Below, one piece after another: positions 46,901 through 55,414 of a stretch of DNA of 64,000 nucleotides. Position 1 is the first letter of the stretch, and each line of letters starts with the position of its first letter. The notes beneath the pieces were generated by a model, which was given only the letters and a program-made list of their open reading frames with translations, was not told the origin of the DNA and searched no databases. This DNA is from Glaciecola sp028401415 (GTDB lineage Bacteria > Pseudomonadota > Gammaproteobacteria > Enterobacterales > Alteromonadaceae), in assembly GCF_028401415.2 (NCBI RefSeq), contig NZ_CP171821.2:2542001-2606000 (forward strand), in the 5' to 3' direction. The translations under genes and the position numbers were made by a program.

Positions 46901-47483
46901 TCAAGCACTTCATGTATGGCTGGCATCCACGTTTGAAAATCAACCCGTCTTTATTGTGGGTGACTTAAACAGCTATGCAAAAGAAGATCCTATTGCTGAG
47001 CTAGCCGGTGCAGGTTATGTTGATTTAGCTCGTGAGTTTGATGGTCCAATGGCCTATAGCTACACCTTCAGAGGTGAGTTTGGCTCCCTTGATTATGCAT
47101 TGGCTAACGAATTAGCAAGCCCACTTGTAAAAGATGTTCTTGAATGGCACATAAACGCAGACGAGCCTGCGGTGCTAGACTACAACGACAGCATCAGCAG
47201 TACTATCGATAAACCCGATAGCTTCCGCGACGACTCGGTATTCCGTTCATCGGATCACGACCCAGTACTCGTTGGCTTTAGCTTTACAAGCGACGCTTTA
47301 CCGGGTGATGTGAACGGTGATGGAAGCTTAACCTTCGACGATTACTTCCTAATCTACGGATTATTGGGTGTGACTTCGGATATGGATGGCTTTAACACAG
47401 CGGCTGATATTGATGCAGACGGCGTGATAAGCTTTAACGACTTGATGGCCTGGTATGCATTATTTACCGCACCATCAGCTTAA
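43902..47483 (+). CDS. ExeM/NucH-type extracellular endonuclease with lamin-tail domains and C-terminal dockerin
   Basis: This 1193-residue secreted protein has a signal peptide (ending TAANA, about residue 18). Lamin-tail domain 1 (about 20-170) and an acidic Gly/Asp linker follow, then a lamin-tail-like domain 2 (about 200-375) and lamin-tail domain 3 (about 380-548, starting FFSEYIEGSSNNKALEI). An OB-like region (about 560-700) precedes the endonuclease/exonuclease/phosphatase domain (about 810-1127), with IASFNVLNLF, LMELEND, VNHLKSKGGSC, VGDLNSYAKEDP and SSDHDPVLVGF. The last 60 residues are a dockerin type I: two Ca-binding loops, GDVNGDGSLTFDD and ADIDADGVISFND. ATG 43902 begins the signal. 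It degrades extracellular DNA. The dockerin replaces the usual sorting tail. Confidence 0.9.
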   Translation: MKLKTLSVLVAGCFATAANADVYISEYIEGSSNNKAIEIYNEGSSPVDLSTYTLNFYFNGNTTASSTITLSGTLDANSVYVVSDNDANTDILAKTDLSTASSFFNGDDAIELKNGDTVVDSIGQVGVDPGSRWSSGDVSTQNATLIRQDVISMGDPDSSNEFDVAAEWFALPQDDISNLGTHKGCCDDGGDDGGDDGGDGGGGTTTPAVPMLLSAIFDGPLSGGVPKGVEIYVTDDIADLSMCGLGSANNGGGTDGQEFTFPSDSASAGDFIYVSSESEGFTNFFGFAPNYVGGSSMGINGDDAVELFCNGEVIDVYGVPDADGTGEIWEYRDSFAYRVSLTSASNPFVPEDWTFNAPDTLDGSTENGDQIPVGSFEFEPGSVFFSEYIEGSSNNKALEIVNLTGSEITLDGNYSVEIYFNGNTSIGNNIGLNGNLANQAVFVVANSSSDPAILEQADQTTGSINFNGDDAIILRGPDGVILDVIGQVGTDPGSQWGTGDASTQNNTLLRDTSTRQGDTNPDDVFEPSEQWSGLPNNSFDDLGKFGDSSGDGGGPIIDIGACGDEAALISAIQGNGDASMMAGMDVVVEASVTLVAPGLEGFFLQEETAQFDTDPMTSEGIFVFTGSEPITVSEGQTVRVAGTVSEFFDKTQITPSEISASCGMGDYAAVELNLPLAEGDSFEAYEGMLISNAQTLTIVNTFNYARFGEVEVANGRTFNPTHLFTPGSDEAIELAATNARNRIIFDDAQNGTPDTLDLNGELSADNTLRTGSTITGVNGVLDFSFRAYRIQPNAAPVVNSAERPLSPEVEGDVTIASFNVLNLFNGDGMGGGFPTSRGADDVAEYELQLAKIANAIVALNAGVTGLMELENDGFGPDSAIAQLVAALNERAGEGVYDFIRADGPVGTDQIVVGLVYQPAKVSPAGALEILNESNSIADEDGPLFDTSRNRPAMAQSFIDNDSGESFVVSVNHLKSKGGSCGAGDDSPDQGACNGTRTRAAQALHVWLASTFENQPVFIVGDLNSYAKEDPIAELAGAGYVDLAREFDGPMAYSYTFRGEFGSLDYALANELASPLVKDVLEWHINADEPAVLDYNDSISSTIDKPDSFRDDSVFRSSDHDPVLVGFSFTSDALPGDVNGDGSLTFDDYFLIYGLLGVTSDMDGFNTAADIDADGVISFNDLMAWYALFTAPSA

Positions 47484-47511
47484 AATAATAAATAAAATGG
47501 AATTAACAATT

Positions 47512-48117
47512 ATGTCTACTTTTAAAAAACTACTCGCAGGCGCGGCTATTTGCTTAGCCGCCAGCACAAGTGCAAGTGCTTCGGTAATTTTGTCGCTAAG
47601 CGCACAAAATGACACACTTAATGTGGGTGAGGATCTTGTATTGGATATCACCGCGTCAACCACAGCTGGAAGCGCCTTCACGTCCTTTGGTTTGGATTTA
47701 TTGCTCGATGGTACGCAGCTTTTTGCCCCTGACTTTGCCCTCACGCTAGGAGGCGATTTTACGCCATCAGGCCCTGGACTAGATGGCGATGGCTTAGCAG
47801 GTAACGTAGCTGTGCCATTTCCGCCGTTGCCAGTGCCTTTTGCGCTAAGCGGCATTGATATACTTCTTGCCAGTATTACTATTTCTGATTTGGGTCTAGG
47901 TGATTTTACGCTATCTCTAGCGTCAACCATGACCGACCCCACAGAGGGAATATTTAACGCTGATATATTCAGCGGCCCTCCTGGGTTTGTCGAGATGGAT
48001 TTAAGCAACGCAAGCGTAATTGTTTCAGTGAGTGAAGTCAGTGCTCCTGCGAGCATCGGTATATTATCGTCGATGATTGCTGGACTTCTGCTGCTACGTA
48101 GAAGATTTGGCCATTAG
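47512..48117 (+). CDS. Cohesin-domain protein with PEP-CTERM-like tail
   Basis: This 201-residue secreted protein has a signal peptide (ending ASTSASA), then a cohesin-like beta-sandwich (VILSLSAQNDTLNVGEDLVLD, TSFGLDLLLDG, GIDILLASITISDLGLGDFTLSL). The C-terminal SAPASIGILSSMIAGLLLLRRRFGH has the Pro-rich start, helix and Arg cluster of a PEP-CTERM-type sorting signal. I chose ATG 47512 since GGA lies about 10 bases upstream; an in-frame ATG at 47497 lacks a binding site. It starts 28 bases after the stop of the dockerin-bearing nuclease, so it may hold that enzyme at the surface. Confidence 0.78.
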   Translation: MSTFKKLLAGAAICLAASTSASASVILSLSAQNDTLNVGEDLVLDITASTTAGSAFTSFGLDLLLDGTQLFAPDFALTLGGDFTPSGPGLDGDGLAGNVAVPFPPLPVPFALSGIDILLASITISDLGLGDFTLSLASTMTDPTEGIFNADIFSGPPGFVEMDLSNASVIVSVSEVSAPASIGILSSMIAGLLLLRRRFGH

Positions 48118-48149
48118 AGAGCTGTCAATTTTGTAGCATGAGCAATATA

Positions 48150-48179
48150 AACGCCAGCAACTATCGCTGGCGTTTTTTT
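48150..48179 (+). terminator. Rho-independent terminator after the nuclease/cohesin operon
   Basis: A 9-bp perfect stem (AACGCCAGC / GCTGGCGTT) with a seven-base loop is followed by seven T residues, 32 bases after the cohesin gene stop. A strong, classical terminator. Confidence 0.9.
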
Positions 48180-48224
48180 CGCTAGAATAAAATACTGCAT
48201 GCAATGTCTGCCGGAATCTATGTG

Positions 48225-48251
48225 TGTCGTATATTGTCGTAATACTGTCGT
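48225..48251. promoter_or_regulatory. Three TGTCGT direct repeats before the XRE-DUF4019 gene
   Basis: TGTCGT occurs at 48225-48230, 48235-48240 and 48246-48251, that is at 10- and 11-base steps, one helical turn each. They end about 60 bases before the start codon at 48313, in the promoter position. The encoded regulator is the natural candidate to bind them. Confidence 0.5.
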
Positions 48252-48312
48252 AGACAACTTTCGTGGAGTCATTAACACTTATCACACTATTTACTATGAT
48301 GAGTATTAATTT

Positions 48313-49041
48313 ATGGATATGAAAGTAAGCGCATCATCAATTATTGAAAAACGAAAAGAAAAGGCGTGGAGCCAACAACACCTCGCTGATGTATCAGGCT
48401 TGAGCTTAAGAACTATTCAACGGATTGAAAACACCGGCGCATCGTCGCCCGATTCTATCAAAGCGATAGCAATGGCATTTAACCTATTGCCCGCAGATCT
48501 GATGGAATCGAAAGCAATTGTACAAACGACGTCAAAAACGGATAAGGGACGAATGAGCAAGCTCCGCAAATCAGTATTTGCATCGCTGGCGATAGGGTTA
48601 GCCCTTACTGTGGGAGCTTCTGCATGGTTTACTGCCGTTTCTAGCCAGCCAGCCAGTCAGCCCGCCAGTACTGGACAACTATCCACCGAAAATAATCCTC
48701 AGCTAGAGACTGCCAAACGCATGGCACTGGCGTGGCTTGCAATTACGGACAGTGGCAATTATGAGCAGAGTTGGCAACAAAGTGATGACTTGTTCAAATC
48801 CCAGGTTAGTGAGGCACAGTGGAGGCAGGCGCTTGATGGCGTGCGCGCACCACTTGGACAAGTAAACGAGCGACAGCACCAGACTGCGAAATATACGAAA
48901 ACAATGCCCGGCTTGCCGGATGGAGAACACACCATCTTGACATTTTCAACGCAGTTTGAAAACAAAGCTCACAGTGTAGAAACCGTGACACTGAGAAAAT
49001 CGAATGAAACATGGCAGGTCATTGGTTACTTTATTCGATAG
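48313..49041 (+). CDS. XRE-type transcriptional regulator with C-terminal DUF4019
   Basis: This 242-residue protein has an N-terminal XRE helix-turn-helix (about residues 8-62, WSQQHLADVSGLSLRTIQRIE). One membrane helix (about 80-100, FASLAIGLALTVGASAWF) and a low-complexity QPASQPAS linker precede a DUF4019 domain (about 135-242, MALAWLAITDSGNYEQSW, SEAQWRQALDGVRAPLG, ending ETWQVIGYFIR). The DNA-binding part is cytoplasmic and DUF4019 would be periplasmic, so this may be a one-component membrane sensor. The signal it reads is unknown. Confidence 0.85.
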   Translation: MDMKVSASSIIEKRKEKAWSQQHLADVSGLSLRTIQRIENTGASSPDSIKAIAMAFNLLPADLMESKAIVQTTSKTDKGRMSKLRKSVFASLAIGLALTVGASAWFTAVSSQPASQPASTGQLSTENNPQLETAKRMALAWLAITDSGNYEQSWQQSDDLFKSQVSEAQWRQALDGVRAPLGQVNERQHQTAKYTKTMPGLPDGEHTILTFSTQFENKAHSVETVTLRKSNETWQVIGYFIR

Positions 49042-49186
49042 CCTGTGTGGCGAGGCATTTACAAGGGCTGAATATCTTGCGGGTCCCAAAAGTTGAGAAA
49101 TTGACCTAATTTCTGATATAACGCATATAATGATGTGTGATCAATTTTTAATCGACTTTTTCAAATCTGCCAATATCTAGAGACTT

Positions 49187-50197
49187 ATGACAACCTCAAT
49201 TAATAAACGCGAAACTTCATCGAGAGATAGCATTCGGGCCATTGTACGGGCCATCAAGGAAGAGGAGGCTACGTTGCGGCAACGATACGGCTTTCTTGTG
49301 CATCAAAACGCCCTGGGCATGATTATTATGCTGCTAGCATTAAGCGGAATGATTACCACGGCCGCCTTATATTATTACGAGATGATTCCGGCGTGGGTTT
49401 GTATCTTGGTAGCTGCTTTCTTCGCCTCTATTTCTCATGAGCTGGAGCACGACCTGATCCATAAGCAATATTTTAGTAAAAAGCCTATGATCCACAACGC
49501 CATGATGCTTATCGTTTGGTTGATGCGCCCCAATACCATTAATCCATGGTATAGACGCAAAATTCATCTTCATCACCATGCGGTCTCTGGTACTGAACAA
49601 GATTTGGAAGAGCGACTGGTCGGCAACGGCATTAAAAATCCTTTTAAACGCTTACTTGTCATCATGGATGGCCTACTTGGCCTCATTGTTTTTAGAAACA
49701 TTTACAACAAAGAAATTAAAGACTTTAGTTTTGCACGCGTATTCCACGCAGCCTTTCCTGTTTCAACCGCTTATTTTGTCGTGTTGTATAGCGTCATTGC
49801 TTACTACATTGCGGCATTGTTTTTCCCTGTCGCAAGCTACATGCCTGCGTGGGCACTGTCAGTCATGTCGGTATTTGAGTTTTTGATGGTAGTGTTAATT
49901 GTGCCAAATATCGTCCGCTCAACCTCGTTAAACTTAATTACATCATCAATGCATTATTATGGCGGCGTTAATAACGTCATTCAGCAAACCCATGTACTCA
50001 CAAGCCGTTGGTTTTTGCCCTTTCAACTTTTTTGCTTTAACTTTGGAAAAACGCACTCCATTCATCACTTCGTGCCTAATCAACCCTTTTACATTCGTCA
50101 GCTTATTAGCGATAAAGTGAACGAGGTATTGCGTTTACACGGGGTACGATTCAATGATTTGCAGAGTATTAAAAGGGCTAATTTATACACCGCCTGA
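49187..50197 (+). CDS. Membrane fatty acid desaturase/hydroxylase
   Basis: This 336-residue integral membrane di-iron enzyme has the three His boxes: HELEHD (near residue 84), HLHHH (near 127) and HSIHH (near 286). At least four helices are clustered in pairs around them. The family introduces double bonds or hydroxyl groups into acyl chains or sterol-like lipids; the exact substrate is not evident. It stands alone, with about 145 bases of upstream DNA that show no clear operator. Confidence 0.87.
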   Translation: MTTSINKRETSSRDSIRAIVRAIKEEEATLRQRYGFLVHQNALGMIIMLLALSGMITTAALYYYEMIPAWVCILVAAFFASISHELEHDLIHKQYFSKKPMIHNAMMLIVWLMRPNTINPWYRRKIHLHHHAVSGTEQDLEERLVGNGIKNPFKRLLVIMDGLLGLIVFRNIYNKEIKDFSFARVFHAAFPVSTAYFVVLYSVIAYYIAALFFPVASYMPAWALSVMSVFEFLMVVLIVPNIVRSTSLNLITSSMHYYGGVNNVIQQTHVLTSRWFLPFQLFCFNFGKTHSIHHFVPNQPFYIRQLISDKVNEVLRLHGVRFNDLQSIKRANLYTA

Positions 50198-50320
50198 ATA
50201 GCGCAATCTGCCGTATTATTGCCGCGTTCTGGTGAAAATGTATTGGTGAATTATTGTACAATCCTGTAGTCTTACAGTAGTAATAATTGCAGCACAGAAA
50301 TTGTACACAGGATTTTCATC

Positions 50321-52045
50321 ATGTTAAGGACGCTAGTTCTCATAGCGCTGGCAATACTATTTAGCGCATGTGGTGGCGCAGGTGGCGACTCCTCAACCGC
50401 GCCAAGCAGTCCACCTACAGGCGGGCAGAATCCGCCTCCTGCGACACCTCCAAGCGATGCCATTCCGTCTCGCTCAGTCCAAGATATTGAGGACGCCGCT
50501 AGATTTCTCGTGCAGGCAAGCTTTGGTCCAACCCTCGAGGAAATTGAATGGCTCAATAGCAATGGATTTGATGCTTGGTTTGAGCAACAAAAGAATGCGC
50601 GCATCAGCTCTCACCGTGCAAAAACCTTAGCTATCTTCAATGCAGACGATGACGCACGCCAACAGGGCGCAGAATTTCCATGGAATGGGCATAGGCACGG
50701 CGCATGGATAGACATTGCGCTGAACGGCGAAGATCAGCTGCGCCAGCGCGTAGCCTTTGCCTTGAGTCAGCTTTTTGTGGTTTCTGAAAAAAGCCAGCTA
50801 GAGGGCGAGCACCCGGCGCTTGCGAAATACTATGATGATTTAGCAGCTCACGCCTTTGGGAACTACCGAGAGTTACTGGAATACGTTACCTTATCCCCAG
50901 TCATGGGAGCATACCTGAATATGTTAGGTAACGAGAAGCCCGACGCACAGAACAATATCCGCCCCGATGAAAACTACGCCCGTGAAGTGATGCAGCTTTT
51001 TTCAATAGGTTTGCAAGCGCTAAACCTAGACGGCTCACTCAAATTGCAAGACGGCGAGCCCATTCCTACCTATGATTTAGACGATGTGAAAGCCTATGCT
51101 CATGTATTCACCGGCTGGCATTTTGATGGCACTATAGCCGACACTTGGGACCAGTGGTGGGTGAATCGTAACTTCAACAGTCAAATGCGTCTGGTACCCG
51201 AATATCATGCAATTGATGAGCGTAAAGTCTTGCTGGGTGGTGTAACGGTAGAGCCCGGCACCGACGGCGAAGAAGCGATGAGACTTGCGCTTGATAGCCT
51301 ATTTAATCATGACAACGTTGCGCCTTTTGTTGCAAAGCACCTCATCCAGCGCTTGGTAACATCTAATCCATCACCCGCATACATCGAACGCGTCGCTGCC
51401 TATTTCAACGATAATGGCTTAGGAGAGAGAGGCGATTTAGGCGCGGTGGTAAAAGCCATATTGCTCGATGATGAGGCCAGACAGCCCATTGATACTCAAG
51501 ACCAGTATTTTGGTAAAGTCAAAGAGCCACTCGTCCGCGGTATGCAGATGATGAGAGCCTTTGGTTTGTATCAGCCAGCACAAGCCAAAGCCCAATGGCC
51601 AGAGTATTCATTTAACCAAGCGCCGCTTGCATCCCCTTCCGTATTTAATTTCTTCTCCCCGGACTTTTCTCCAGTAGGAGAGTTAAGTGAAGCAGCGATA
51701 GTGTCACCTGAAATGGAAATTATTGATGACACCTTTGTGGTACGTTTATCTAACCACGCCGCATGGATGTCACTGTGGGTGCCCACACCGGATGAAATCG
51801 ATGACGGTCATCATCGCGATTTCACCATCGATTACACGCGTTTTGAAAGCATGTTGAGCAATGATGTGAATAACTATATCGACTTCATGGATTTAGTCTT
51901 ACTCAGTGGAAGCATGTCTGATGAGATGCGAGGTATTTTGCTTGAGTACAGCGAGCAAGCCCCTGATTGGGTCAGTGATTATGAAAAGGTCAAAGAGCTG
52001 ACTTTTTTGGTGACAAGCTCCCCCCAGTTTGCGATTCAGCGCTAA
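50321..52045 (+). CDS. DUF1800 family lipoprotein
   Basis: This 574-residue protein has a lipoprotein signal (LFSAC, Cys17) and a Gly/Pro/Ser-rich linker up to about residue 45. The DUF1800 region has AARFLVQASFGPT, FALSQLFVVSE, the metal-like PDENYAREVMQLFSIG and YAHVFTGWHFDG. The family nearly always travels with DUF1501, as here (5 bases apart). Function is unproven; both are thought to be exported and handle extracellular material. Confidence 0.88.
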   Translation: MLRTLVLIALAILFSACGGAGGDSSTAPSSPPTGGQNPPPATPPSDAIPSRSVQDIEDAARFLVQASFGPTLEEIEWLNSNGFDAWFEQQKNARISSHRAKTLAIFNADDDARQQGAEFPWNGHRHGAWIDIALNGEDQLRQRVAFALSQLFVVSEKSQLEGEHPALAKYYDDLAAHAFGNYRELLEYVTLSPVMGAYLNMLGNEKPDAQNNIRPDENYAREVMQLFSIGLQALNLDGSLKLQDGEPIPTYDLDDVKAYAHVFTGWHFDGTIADTWDQWWVNRNFNSQMRLVPEYHAIDERKVLLGGVTVEPGTDGEEAMRLALDSLFNHDNVAPFVAKHLIQRLVTSNPSPAYIERVAAYFNDNGLGERGDLGAVVKAILLDDEARQPIDTQDQYFGKVKEPLVRGMQMMRAFGLYQPAQAKAQWPEYSFNQAPLASPSVFNFFSPDFSPVGELSEAAIVSPEMEIIDDTFVVRLSNHAAWMSLWVPTPDEIDDGHHRDFTIDYTRFESMLSNDVNNYIDFMDLVLLSGSMSDEMRGILLEYSEQAPDWVSDYEKVKELTFLVTSSPQFAIQR

Positions 52046-52056
52046 GAGGTATGCAT

Positions 52057-53415
52057 ATGAAAAGACGTCACTTTCTCAAAGCCAGTCTCGCCTCATTGGG
52101 CGCTATCGCTAGCTCTCATAGTCTCGCAGCCCAGCTTCAGCTTGCCAATGCGCTTAGTGCTAATCGCTTCAGCGACTACAAAGCCATTGTGTGTATCTTT
52201 TTATATGGCGGGCACGACAGTTTCAATTTATTCGTGCCCACCGACGACAGACAATACGCTGACTACGCGCGCACCCGCCAGTTACTTAGTTACGCACAAC
52301 ATGACTTAGTTAGCTTGAATCAAGAGGATGCATATCCAATTGGCGTGAATAGCCGAGCGAGTGCATTTGCAGATTTATTTAACCAAGGACGCGCATCAAT
52401 TGTGAGTAACATGGGCCCAATGCGCGAGCCAGCTACTCGGCAAATGCTCATCAATAATGAGAATCTAGCCCCGCCACAACTGTTTTCGCACAATGATCAG
52501 CAATCCCTTTGGCAAAATGCACTGATGGACACCAAAGCCCCGTCTGGTTGGGGCGGCCGCATGGCTGATTTGTTAATGGACGCAGGTTCGTCTGGTTCAG
52601 CCGCAGTATTACCCATGAGTTTTAGCCTTGGCGGAACCAACTTGTTTCAAAGTGGTGTTCAGGCAAAACACTATGTAATGAACTCTGATGGCGTGGAAGC
52701 CTTTGGTGCGCTCGACCCTCGATATGATTATAACGATACACGCATTCAATATCATCTGCGCTTGCTTGAAGCCGCACAACATAGCTTTGCAAAAAATTAT
52801 TCACAAAAAGTGCTGTCTGCACGGAACAGCAATGCGATTTTAAGTGATGCCTTAAGTGCACAAGCGCATACTACCGTCGATTATGGTATTGAGGCGCAGC
52901 TGGCAGAACAATTAAAAATGATTGCACGTTTAATAAGCGCACAGTCAATGCTTGGGCAAAGTCGACAAATCTTCTTTGCATCTTTAGGTGGATTTGATAC
53001 TCACGACAATCAAGCGGTTTTGCTACCGCAGCTTCAAGAGGTGCTTACACGCTCAATGGCAGGTTTTGACGCTGATTTACGTGCGCGTGGTATCGACGAT
53101 AACGTTGTCACATTCACACAATCTGAATTTGGGCGCACACTCACCTCCAATGGCGATGGAACGGATCATGGCTGGGCTGGTCATCAACTGATTTTGGGTA
53201 CGCCAATTGCCGGAGCGCGCGTGTTTGGTCATATGCCCGAGCAAACAATTGGCACTGAAGATGACTTATTTGACGGGCGCATAATACCCACCACGTCTAT
53301 CGAACAATTTGGCTCGCAGATTGCTCAATGGTACGGCCTAGAGGCGTCAGAAATTAACGAGGTATTCCCTAATCTTTCACGTTTTGACACAAGTGCTTTC
53401 AATCTTTTTAGCTAA
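52057..53415 (+). CDS. DUF1501 family protein, Tat-exported
   Basis: This 452-residue protein begins MKRRHFLKASLASLGAIASS, a twin-arginine signal (RRHFLK), so it is exported folded, perhaps with a bound cofactor or metal. The DUF1501 (sulfatase-like alkaline phosphatase fold) blocks are IFLYGGHDSFNLFVP, SLGGFDTHDNQ, FTQSEFGRTLTSNGDGTDHGWAGHQ and EVFPNL. The Asp/His clusters look like a metal site. I start at ATG 52057 at the Tat motif; an in-frame ATG two codons earlier is equally possible. It is coupled to the DUF1800 gene. Confidence 0.88.
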   Translation: MKRRHFLKASLASLGAIASSHSLAAQLQLANALSANRFSDYKAIVCIFLYGGHDSFNLFVPTDDRQYADYARTRQLLSYAQHDLVSLNQEDAYPIGVNSRASAFADLFNQGRASIVSNMGPMREPATRQMLINNENLAPPQLFSHNDQQSLWQNALMDTKAPSGWGGRMADLLMDAGSSGSAAVLPMSFSLGGTNLFQSGVQAKHYVMNSDGVEAFGALDPRYDYNDTRIQYHLRLLEAAQHSFAKNYSQKVLSARNSNAILSDALSAQAHTTVDYGIEAQLAEQLKMIARLISAQSMLGQSRQIFFASLGGFDTHDNQAVLLPQLQEVLTRSMAGFDADLRARGIDDNVVTFTQSEFGRTLTSNGDGTDHGWAGHQLILGTPIAGARVFGHMPEQTIGTEDDLFDGRIIPTTSIEQFGSQIAQWYGLEASEINEVFPNLSRFDTSAFNLFS

Positions 53416-53489
53416 TGCCGGTTTTATATCAGCAGCATTCGTTTTACGATGTTCGCCATACCTAGTTAAATTGAATGTAGGAGTGGCTG

Positions 53490-54083
53490 TTGTTAAACAA
53501 ACACCTAGGATTTGGCCTAAGCCTTGTAGCTATCGCTTTGTTTTTCCCAGGCATTATTATGCCAATGTTCAATCTTCAAATGGACATGGCTGTAGCCATC
53601 TCAGGTGCAAGTATTGAGTCACAGCTTGTGAATAAAGAACTGTCGATTCTCACTACCGTTCAAGAGCTTTGGCAAGACGAGCGTATGTTGGTTGCTGCGT
53701 TAATATTCCTATTTTCGGTTGTGATACCGCTGTCGAAGTTTTCGATTTTAGTCGTCGTCTATTTTTCAAAAAACCCAAGCTTACAGCGCACATTGAGTAA
53801 TTTGGTTGCGACTGTTGGGAAATGGTCCATGGCGGATGTATTCGTAGTGGCGGTTTTTCTCGCGGTGCTGTCAACTGACCATACGCAAAATGCACAGCAG
53901 CATAACTTATCATTTTTAGGAATGCGCATTGGGTTTGAGATAAGTACACAGACCATGTCGAATGTGGGGCTAGGGTTCTATTATTTTGTGTCCTATTGTG
54001 TGTTGTCACTGCTTGGGTCACAGCTTATGTTAGGGGCAACCGAGAGAGCCTTACCAAAAACAGGGATTACAAGTGCAAGCTGA
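53490..54083 (+). CDS. PqiA-like membrane protein (paraquat-inducible protein A family)
   Basis: This 197-residue membrane protein has about four helices and the PqiA-type GFGLSLVAIALFFPGIIMPMF opening, then VIPLSKFSILVVVYFS and GKWSMADVFVVAVFLAVLS, which are family blocks. It is a single-module version without the zinc-finger Cys pairs seen in E. coli PqiA. The start is TTG 53490, placed by GTAGGAG seven bases upstream. PqiA-type proteins take part in lipid transport or envelope stress with MCE partners; none is adjacent. Confidence 0.78.
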   Translation: MLNKHLGFGLSLVAIALFFPGIIMPMFNLQMDMAVAISGASIESQLVNKELSILTTVQELWQDERMLVAALIFLFSVVIPLSKFSILVVVYFSKNPSLQRTLSNLVATVGKWSMADVFVVAVFLAVLSTDHTQNAQQHNLSFLGMRIGFEISTQTMSNVGLGFYYFVSYCVLSLLGSQLMLGATERALPKTGITSAS

Positions 54084-54133
54084 GCATTCTAGCTACAGAA
54101 ACTTCAATCAAGTTATGGAAACATTACATGCAG

Positions 54134-54700
54134 TCACAAATTCTCCGCATAACCACGAAGATGATCAGCAGAAACCACCAAACCTTGGCTCTCCAATGTA
54201 GATAAATAGTCACCAATACTTTTAGGTGGTTTCTTGAGTGAAAGCCGGTGTGTTTTTACAACGTGGCAAACCAATCCAGAATGCAAGTCCAGTTGGTTTT
54301 GAACAAATGTGTCTGGGTGAATGGCCTCTATACCATACTTATCCAGCTCATCTGATGGGAAATCTCTTAAGTTGAATGTAACGATTGCCTGAGCGCCGCA
54401 CTGAATGGCTGCCGCCAACACGTGCCTGTCGTCTGTATCGGGCAGTGACAGACTCGATTCAAGCTCTTCATAGTCGAAGACCAAGCAATCCCGTACATTA
54501 GCATTCATTAACGTCCGCGTTCTTTCAAGCTGCTCTGGCAGAATATCATTTCGATTTTTCAGTACATTCCTTATCCATTCATTGTGAATCCGCTCTGTCC
54601 AGCGCGCCGCAAAAACGTCAGCAACAGCTAAGCGAAGCAGTAAGTCTCGAAGCGGCGCAGGATAAAGAACATTTGCGTCCAGTAACGCAATAAACCTCAA
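54134..54700 (-). CDS. PIN domain toxin
   Basis: This 188-residue PIN-domain protein has the conserved acidic residues: Asp in ALLDANVLYP, Glu in ERIHNEWIRN, Asp in PDTDDRHVLAAA and Asp in VTFNLRDFP. PIN toxins are metal-dependent ribonucleases. The C-terminal about 50 residues (from DLHSGLVCHV) go beyond the basic fold. It begins two bases after its antitoxin gene. Confidence 0.87.
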   Translation of the reverse strand: MRFIALLDANVLYPAPLRDLLLRLAVADVFAARWTERIHNEWIRNVLKNRNDILPEQLERTRTLMNANVRDCLVFDYEELESSLSLPDTDDRHVLAAAIQCGAQAIVTFNLRDFPSDELDKYGIEAIHPDTFVQNQLDLHSGLVCHVVKTHRLSLKKPPKSIGDYLSTLESQGLVVSADHLRGYAENL

Positions 54701-54702
54701 GA

Positions 54703-55176
54703 CTAATATCCCATATCCAATTCTTGCGCTTGCTCAGCGAGCTCATCGAGGACTTTCATACGCTCTTGATCAATCTTAGCTTTGTAAGCCTGGACATCTC
54801 TGAAAAGCACACGACGATGTGAGCCCTTACGATTGAAAGGGATTTGTTTTTCTTCCAATAGTTTGACGAAAAATGGGCGAGACACATTAAGCATTTCAGC
54901 CGCTTGTTGTGTTGTTAGCTCTGCATGAATAGGTACCAGTGTCACAGCGTTACCCTGCGCCATTTGCACCAAGATGTTCTTCAGCAATTCAATTGCGCTG
55001 GCCGGTAACACAACGCGCTCACCGTTCTCGTTGAGAAACTCAACAGTTTCATCAAACGCAGGCTCATCGCGATGACGACCTAAAATCTGCGATAAAACAG
55101 GCGCGCTTGCTCGAGCCAAATCTATATCGTGCTCAGTTGGACTAACGATATTGTCAATTCGGGTTGATGCAACCAT
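54703..55176 (-). CDS. HTH antitoxin (excisionase-type DNA-binding)
   Basis: This 157-residue protein has an excisionase/MerR-like HTH (about residues 78-120, LTTQQAAEMLNVSRPFFVKLLE and FNRKGSHRRVLFRDVQAYK) and a helical C-terminus that should bind the PIN toxin. The ATG at 55176 follows GGAG at a normal distance; the in-frame ATG at 55206 would add ten residues. A dyad in front of the gene (55211-55234) is a candidate autoregulatory site. Confidence 0.85.
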   Translation of the reverse strand: MVASTRIDNIVSPTEHDIDLARASAPVLSQILGRHRDEPAFDETVEFLNENGERVVLPASAIELLKNILVQMAQGNAVTLVPIHAELTTQQAAEMLNVSRPFFVKLLEEKQIPFNRKGSHRRVLFRDVQAYKAKIDQERMKVLDELAEQAQELDMGY

Positions 55177-55210
55177 GGTTGGTCTCCTAAGTGGTTGAAC
55201 AAACAAAAAA

Positions 55211-55234
55211 TGTCACATTACGTGAAATATGACA
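55211..55234. promoter_or_regulatory. Dyad in the toxin-antitoxin promoter
   Basis: TGTCACATT (55211-55219) and AATATGACA (55226-55234) form a 9-bp inverted repeat with one mismatch and a six-base spacer, 35 bases upstream of the antitoxin start. The position fits self-repression by the HTH antitoxin. Confidence 0.4.
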
Positions 55235-55414
55235 ACAATATAAACGAAAAATTCGAAACAAACAAAATAAACGAAACGAAAGGTGAAGTGTAGTATTGAA
55301 AGGCACAGTACTTAAGTTCCCCTTATTCTTTCGAAAGTCAAATAAAGAGAGCCGCATTGTTTGACGTTACAGCCAAGGAATCGCACTAAAATGAGTTTTT
55401 GTAGAAAAGCGGTG

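Noticed and set aside
47475..48056. 193-codon frame antisense to the cohesin gene
   Set aside because: The plus strand has signal peptide, cohesin strands and sorting tail; the antisense frame is a by-product of its codon pattern.
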